Below, piece after piece: positions 6,993-11,400 of a stretch of 11,400 nucleotides of DNA. Below the pieces are notes generated by a model. It saw only the letters and a list, made by a program, of their open reading frames with translations, was not told where the DNA came from and searched no databases. Position 1 is the first letter of the stretch. Each line of letters starts with the position of its first letter. The translations under genes and the position numbers were made by a program. The DNA is from Phycisphaerales bacterium UBA2396 (lineage in GTDB: Bacteria > Planctomycetota > Phycisphaerae > Phycisphaerales > UBA1924), in the NCBI GenBank assembly GCA_002343325.1, contig DDSG01000013.1, positions 1-11,400 on the forward strand, given 5' to 3'.

Positions 6993-8033
6993 ATGGCATC
7001 CACCTCCGACGCCCCGACAACCCCCGCCGAAGTCAAAGCCAAGTGCGACGCCTTCCGCGACCGCTTCGCCCGCCTCCGCGCCGAAATCGGCAAAGTCGTC
7101 GTCGGACACGCCGACGTCGTCGAAGGCGTCCTCATCGCCCTCTTCACCGGCGGCAACGTTCTCCTCGAAGGCGTCCCCGGCCTCGGCAAAACACTCCTCG
7201 TCCGAAGCCTCGCCCAAACCCTCTCACTCCCCTTCAGCCGCATCCAGTTCACGCCCGACCTCATGCCCGCCGACGTCATCGGCACCAACATCGTCATGGA
7301 AGACCCGGACACCGGCCGCCGACGCTTCGAGTTCCAGAAAGGACCCATCTTCGCACAGATCGTCCTCGCCGACGAAATCAACCGCGCCACCCCCAAAACC
7401 CAGTCCGCACTCCTCGAAGCCATGCAGGAGCGAAGCGTCACCGTCGGCGGCAAAACCTACCGCCTCGACAAACCCTTCATCGTCCTCGCCACCCAGAACC
7501 CCATCGAACAGGAAGGCACCTACCCCCTCCCCGAAGCCCAGCTCGACCGCTTCATCTTCAAAATCGTCGTCGGCTACGGCCAGCTCAACGACCTCCTCAC
7601 CATCCTCGATCGAACCACAGGCGTCGCCAACCCCGAATGCGCTCCCGTCATGGACGGCCCAACCATCCTCGAAACCCAACAACTCGTTCGAGGCGTCGTC
7701 GTCGCCCCTCACGTCATGCAGTACGTCGGCCGACTCGCCATGGCCACCCAGCCCGGCGGGCCCTTCTCCGCCGGCGGCCCCGAAGGCCCCACCAACAAAT
7801 ACATCCGCTGCGGCAGCTCGCCCCGCGGCGCACAGGCCCTCCTCCTTGGCGCCAAAGTCCGCGCACTCATCGACGGCCGATTCCACGTCTCCTTCGCCGA
7901 CGTCAAGTCCGTCGCACCCATGTGCCTCCGCCACCGCCTCATCCTCAACTTCGAAGCCGAGGCCGACCGCATCGACACCGACTCCCTCGTCGCCCAGATC
8001 ATCGAAAAGACCCCCACCGAACCCGTCAAGTAG
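6993..8033 (+). CDS. MoxR-family AAA+ ATPase
   Basis: Cytoplasmic AAA+ ATPase of 346 residues, the normal length for the MoxR family. Visible motifs are the typical VVVGHADVVEGVLIAL start (35-50), Walker A GVPGLGKT (60-67), the family stretch RIQFTPDLMPADVIG (83-97), Walker B with D127-E128 in VLADEINRA, sensor 1 N169 in ATQNPIEQEGTYPLPEAQLDRF with the arginine finger R186, and a sensor-2 arginine in SSPRGAQALLLGAKVRAL. MoxR ATPases usually act with vWA-domain partners as chaperone-like machines that mature or activate other proteins. Here three such partners are encoded in the same run: the large vWA protein before it, and the DUF58 and BatA-type proteins after it. The start is supported by an AAGGA site. 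The substrate of this particular machine is not shown by the sequence. Confidence 0.97.
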   Translation: MASTSDAPTTPAEVKAKCDAFRDRFARLRAEIGKVVVGHADVVEGVLIALFTGGNVLLEGVPGLGKTLLVRSLAQTLSLPFSRIQFTPDLMPADVIGTNIVMEDPDTGRRRFEFQKGPIFAQIVLADEINRATPKTQSALLEAMQERSVTVGGKTYRLDKPFIVLATQNPIEQEGTYPLPEAQLDRFIFKIVVGYGQLNDLLTILDRTTGVANPECAPVMDGPTILETQQLVRGVVVAPHVMQYVGRLAMATQPGGPFSAGGPEGPTNKYIRCGSSPRGAQALLLGAKVRALIDGRFHVSFADVKSVAPMCLRHRLILNFEAEADRIDTDSLVAQIIEKTPTEPVK

Positions 8034-8058
8034 CCAAGCTCAATACTCCCCCAGCAAC

Positions 8059-8063
8059 AGGAG
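8059..8063 (+). promoter_or_regulatory. Ribosome binding site of the small lipoprotein gene
   Basis: AGGAG ten bases before the ATG at 8074. The spacing is somewhat long, but the site supports this start over the longer in-frame extension that would run back into the MoxR gene. Confidence 0.5.
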
Positions 8064-8073
8064 CTCCCCTCCC

Positions 8074-8640
8074 ATGCCACGCTCACTCGCCCTCGCCATC
8101 CTCTGCATCGCCCCAGCACTCTCGCTCCTCCCGGGCTGCGCCTCAACTCCCAACGCCCCCGACGCCCAGATCGCCTCCAAGTACCTCGGCCGCTGGGAAT
8201 CCCTCACCGACGGCGCCCAAGGCATCTACGTCTCCGTCACCCAGGAGCCCGACGGCCGCTTCGTCCTCCGCTCCAACCGCTCCGGCAAAGACCGCGAAAC
8301 CCAGGGCGAGCTCATCGACGTCGAAGGCACCATGATGTGCCGAATCAAAGTCTTCACCCCAACACCGGAGCAGGCCGCCAACGGCGCAGTCCCCCTCTAC
8401 CACTTCGGCGTCCTCCGCACCGAGGGCGACCGCCTCCTCCACACGCCCATCCGCGCCGACTGGCTCGCCGACGCCATCGCCGAGCACGGCCACGGCCGAT
8501 ACGTCTCCACCAGCAACATCGCCCAGGGCACGGGCGTCGCCGTCGCCGCCGACTGGGACCAGCTCGAACACATCCTCCGCGACGCCGTCACCCAGGACGG
8601 CGCACTGGGCACCACCGAAGAGTTCGCTCGCGTCAAGTAG
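8074..8640 (+). CDS. Small lipoprotein of unknown family
   Basis: A 188-residue protein I do not recognise. It starts with a lipoprotein signal: a short n-region with R3, a hydrophobic core, and the lipobox L19-P20-G21-C22, followed by ASTPNAPDA. The mature part begins with KYLGRWESL, then a pattern of alternating strands (GIYVSVTQ, GRFVLRSN, GTMMCRIKVF, LYHFGVLR) that recalls small beta-barrel or lipocalin-like lipoproteins, and ends with a probable helix (DQLEHILRDAVTQ). The fold idea is weak. The ATG at 8074 is chosen for its AGGAG site and because it gives a perfect signal peptide. It sits between the MoxR and DUF58 genes, which are commonly adjacent, so it is an insertion into the usual module and may be an outer-membrane or periplasmic accessory to it. 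Confidence 0.8.
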   Translation: MPRSLALAILCIAPALSLLPGCASTPNAPDAQIASKYLGRWESLTDGAQGIYVSVTQEPDGRFVLRSNRSGKDRETQGELIDVEGTMMCRIKVFTPTPEQAANGAVPLYHFGVLRTEGDRLLHTPIRADWLADAIAEHGHGRYVSTSNIAQGTGVAVAADWDQLEHILRDAVTQDGALGTTEEFARVK

Positions 8641-8672
8641 ACCCCGCAACCGCGACGCCACACGGACCACGA

Positions 8673-9611
8673 ATGCTCAAAGCCCAGAACCCCCAAAGAC
8701 CACGAGGCATCGAGGACCTCCTCTCCGCCGAGCTCATCGCACGGATCGGACCCCTCGATGTCACCTCGCGCCGCGTCTTCTCGGGAAAGCTCAAGGGCGA
8801 ACGCCGAAGCAAACGCCGCGGCGAGAGCGTCGAGTTCGCCGACCACCGCCCCTACGTCTCAGGAGACGACCTCCGCCACATCGACTGGAACCTCTTCGCA
8901 AGGCTCGACATCCTCTTCCTCAAGCTCTTCCTCGAAGAAGAAGACCTCTCACTCCACCTCGTCTTCGACGCCTCCGCCTCCTCCGACTGCGGCTCCCCCT
9001 CCAAGTTCGAGTTCATGCAGAAAGCCGCCATGGCTCTCGGTTACGTCGGCCTCCTCAACCTCAACCGCGTCGCCTGCACCGTCATCGGCGGCCTCACGCC
9101 CGACGGCCAGCCCAACCCCATCACACAAGCCATCCGCGATCTCCGCGGCCGCCGACGCGCCATCGACCTCGCTCAGTTCATCTGCTCCATCCAGCCCGGC
9201 GGCTCCACCGACTTCCGCGCCGCCGCCGAACGAATCGCCCTCTCACGCCGCGGCAAAGGCGTCATGATCCTCTTCTCCGACTTCCTCTTCAAGGAAGGCT
9301 ACGACGCCGGCCTCCGCCTCCTCGTCGGACGCGGCTACGACCTTGTCGCCGTCCAGGTCCTCAGCCCCCAGGAAATCAACCCCACACTCGCCGGCGACCT
9401 CAAGCTCAAGGACGTCGAAGACGCCGACGCCGCCGAAGTCACCATCTCCGCGCCACTCCTCAAACGCTACACCCAGACCCTCACCGCCTACACCGACCGC
9501 CTCCGCGAATTCTGCGGCCGCCGCGGCATCCAATCCCTCCTCGTCCGCAGCGACACACCCATCGACTCCCTCCTCCTCGATTCCCTCCGCAAACGAGGAG
9601 TTCTCCGATGA
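8673..9611 (+). CDS. DUF58 domain protein (MoxR-associated, vWA-like)
   Basis: Predicted cytoplasmic protein of 312 residues with no membrane segment. It has the DUF58 hallmark EFADHRPYVSGDD (54-66) continuing into LRHIDWNLFAR (67-77), and a vWA-like fold behind it with D99-A-S-A-S103 as the DxSxS metal motif, T179 (GGSTDF) and D203 (FSDF) as further MIDAS candidates. DUF58 genes regularly accompany MoxR ATPases and are thought to be adaptor or substrate-binding partners. The start at 8673 is 32 bases after the lipoprotein stop and matches the usual beginning of short DUF58 proteins (IEDLLSAELIARIGPLDV); only a weak CGGA lies upstream. The end overlaps the next gene as ATGA. Confidence 0.94.
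   Translation: MLKAQNPQRPRGIEDLLSAELIARIGPLDVTSRRVFSGKLKGERRSKRRGESVEFADHRPYVSGDDLRHIDWNLFARLDILFLKLFLEEEDLSLHLVFDASASSDCGSPSKFEFMQKAAMALGYVGLLNLNRVACTVIGGLTPDGQPNPITQAIRDLRGRRRAIDLAQFICSIQPGGSTDFRAAAERIALSRRGKGVMILFSDFLFKEGYDAGLRLLVGRGYDLVAVQVLSPQEINPTLAGDLKLKDVEDADAAEVTISAPLLKRYTQTLTAYTDRLREFCGRRGIQSLLVRSDTPIDSLLLDSLRKRGVLR
9595..9600 (+). promoter_or_regulatory. Ribosome binding site of the BatA-type gene
   Basis: GAGGAG seven bases before the ATG at 9608, inside the end of the DUF58 gene. It is a strong site that backs the four-base overlap start. Confidence 0.6.
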
Positions 9612-11387
9612 CACTCCTCACACCCCTCTACGCCGCTATCGCCGCCGCCATCGCCATTCCAACGCTCCTCATCCTCTACTTCCTCAAGCTCCGCCGCCAG
9701 GACGTCGAGATCTCCTCCACCCTCCTCTGGAAAAAGGCCATCCAGGACCTCCAGGCCAACGCCCCCTTCCAACGTCTCCGCCGAAACATCCTCCTCTTCC
9801 TCCAGCTCCTCGCCCTCGCCGCCGCCATCCTCGCCCTCGGCCAACCCCAGTTCAACGCCGCTTCACTCGTCGGCCAGCGCCACGTCATCCTCATCGACCG
9901 CTCCGCCAGCATGGCCACCCTCGACGCCGGCGACGGCGCCTCGCCCACCTCCCGCCTCGACGCCGCCAAAGAAGCCGCCGCCAGCTTCGTCCAAGGCCTC
10001 CGCGAGCCCGGTCTCATCGACCGCGACGCCGGCGACCTCGCCATGGTCATCGCCTTCGACCGCGAAGCCGCCGTCGTCCAGCAATTCACCGGCGACAAAC
10101 GGAAGCTCGAACAGGCCATCCGCTCCATCACTCCCTCCGACGGCCCCTCCAACCTCGAACCCGCCGTACGCCTCGCCCGCGCCCAAGCTCCCAAACTCTT
10201 CCTCCCCGAAGACAACCTCGTCATCGACGGCATCTCCGACCGCTGGCCCATCTCCCTCCAGGTCTTCACCGACGGCCGACTCCCAGACGCCGACCGCGCA
10301 ACCCCCGGCCCAAGCGACACCGTCGTCTTCCACCGCCTCGGCAAACCCGACACCGGAAACCTCGGCGTCATCGCCCTCCGCGCAGACCGCGAATTCGACG
10401 ACCCCTCCAAAGTCTCCGTCTTCGCCGCCATCCAAAACACCTTCCCAGACTCCAAACGCATCGACGTCCAGCTCTCCGTCGACGGCGTCCCCGCAGGCAT
10501 CAAGGAACTCACCGTCCCGGCCCTCACCGACAACCGCGGCGGAACCCAGGGCATCGCCTTCCCACTCTCCCGCTCCGAAGGCGCCACCATCGAAGTCCGA
10601 CTCCTCCAGCCCGCCGGCACCCCCGGCGACCCAGACGCCTTCTCCACCGACGACCGCGCCACTCTCGTCATCCAGCCCGCCAAAAGCCTCCGCCTCGCCC
10701 TCGTCACCCCCGGAAACCTCCTCCTCCGCTACGCCCTCGAATCGCTCCCCCAGTCCGGCGACCCAAAGGTCCTCTCACCCGCCGAATACGAAACCGCACT
10801 CCGCTCCGGTCAGGCCTTCGACTTCGACGTCGTCGTCATCGACGGCACGCCCATCGCCTGGCGAGACAAGAAAAACACCCTCCCGCCCGGCCGCTTCCTC
10901 GTCTTCAACCACCTCCCAAACACCATCGACCCCGCCTCGCTCCCGCAACGCCCGGATCCCAACGCCCCGCCCACGCCCCTCGGGCCCGTCCTCATCGACC
11001 GCGGCCCCGCCGGCCCCTCCTCAGTCGTCTCCTGGCGCAGAGACCACCGCGCCCTCCGCTCCGTCAACCTCGACACCCTCGATATCTTCGAATCCCGATC
11101 CATCGACATCCCACAAGGCTCCTCCGCCCAAAGCCTCGCCGAATCAACCTCCGGCCCCATCATCGTCGAGCTCGCCTCCAGCGAATCCCGCGCCCTCGTC
11201 GTCGGCTTCGACCCCGCCGCCTCCGACTGGCCCCAGGACCTCTCCTTCATCATCTTCCTCTCCTACGCCACCGATTACCTCGGCACAGGCGGCGGCTGGG
11301 CCGTCGTCCGATCCTCCCAGCCCGGCCTCACCGTCTCCGACCGCCTCCCGGACAACGCCTCTCAACTCGAATGCTCCGGACCCAACG
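9608..11387 (+). CDS. BatA-type vWA membrane protein, truncated by the contig end
   Basis: The N-terminal 593 residues of a membrane protein. The start resembles the BatA/aerotolerance N-terminal domain: membrane segment about 8-26, the linker KLRRQDVEISSTLLWKKAIQ, and a second segment about 60-78 (LLFLQLLALAAAILAL). A vWA domain follows (about 90-230) with D97-R-S-A-S101 as MIDAS, S181 where threonine is usual (GPSNLEPAV), and D222 (FTDGR). The rest is a long, mostly beta-type extracytoplasmic region (about 240-590) without a clear third membrane segment before the cut. Family members normally end with further membrane or C-terminal segments, which are missing here. It is coupled to the DUF58 gene by ATGA and a good SD site. 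The reading frame stays open into 11388-11400, but those bases are sequencing adapter, so its real continuation is unknown. Confidence 0.9.
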
Positions 11388-11400
11388 AGATCGGAAGAGC
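11388..11400 (+). other. Illumina TruSeq adapter remnant (artefact)
   Basis: AGATCGGAAGAGC, the 13 bases shared by the two standard TruSeq adapters, forms the exact end of the window. The two adapters differ from the next base on, so an assembly graph would fork and stop there. These bases should not be treated as genomic. Confidence 0.93.

Noticed and set aside
6993..11387. MoxR-vWA cluster as an antiviral defence system
   Set aside because: No nuclease, toxin or other effector domain is present, and MoxR-DUF58-BatA clusters are common chromosomal envelope modules.

Overview
The window looks like part of a metagenomic contig from a GC-rich bacterium. The best guess is Planctomycetota, probably class Phycisphaerae. 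The reasons are the gene set (membrane vWA/glutamine-amidotransferase-like protein, MoxR ATPase, DUF58 protein and BatA-type vWA protein), the planctomycete-like second vWA domain in which the metal site has become H-S-x-E-M, the lipoproteins, and the extreme strand composition. No rRNA or other marker gene confirms this, so the assignment is moderate.

Layout. At the left edge, on the minus strand, lies an M24-family Xaa-Pro aminopeptidase (1131 down to 1) with its whole metal site; its C-terminal end runs into a 24-base duplicated word at the contig start. A 65-base divergent promoter region (1132-1196) separates it from a plus-strand run of six genes that fills the rest. These are a two-domain iron/thiamine-type ABC permease (1197-2813), an NHL-propeller lipoprotein (2810-3919), a 1008-residue membrane vWA/GATase-like protein (3916-6942), a MoxR AAA+ ATPase (6993-8033), a small lipoprotein of unknown family (8074-8640), a DUF58 protein (8673-9611), and a BatA-type vWA membrane protein (9608 onward) cut by the right edge. 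Three junctions overlap by four bases (GTGA or ATGA) and the other gaps are 32-50 bases, so the six are probably one operon. No gap exceeds 65 bases.

How they may work together. MoxR ATPases with DUF58 and vWA partners are generally thought to act as chaperone-like machines that assemble or activate envelope or metal-containing proteins. Here the module carries two large membrane-anchored vWA proteins and two lipoproteins and is translationally coupled to a lone ABC permease that has no ATPase or binding-protein gene beside it. A link between transport and the vWA/MoxR machine is an inference from gene order.

Two technical points matter. The right end is the 13-base prefix shared by the two Illumina TruSeq adapters (11388-11400), so the last bases are not genomic. 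The left end repeats an internal 24-base word exactly 96 bases away, which is also suspicious. In addition, the plus strand is C-rich everywhere: plus-strand genes use C-ending codons and the minus-strand gene uses G-ending codons, which suggests a strong replication-strand skew. This also explains the very long, low-complexity reading frames (Arg/Pro/Ser-rich) in the wrong frames.
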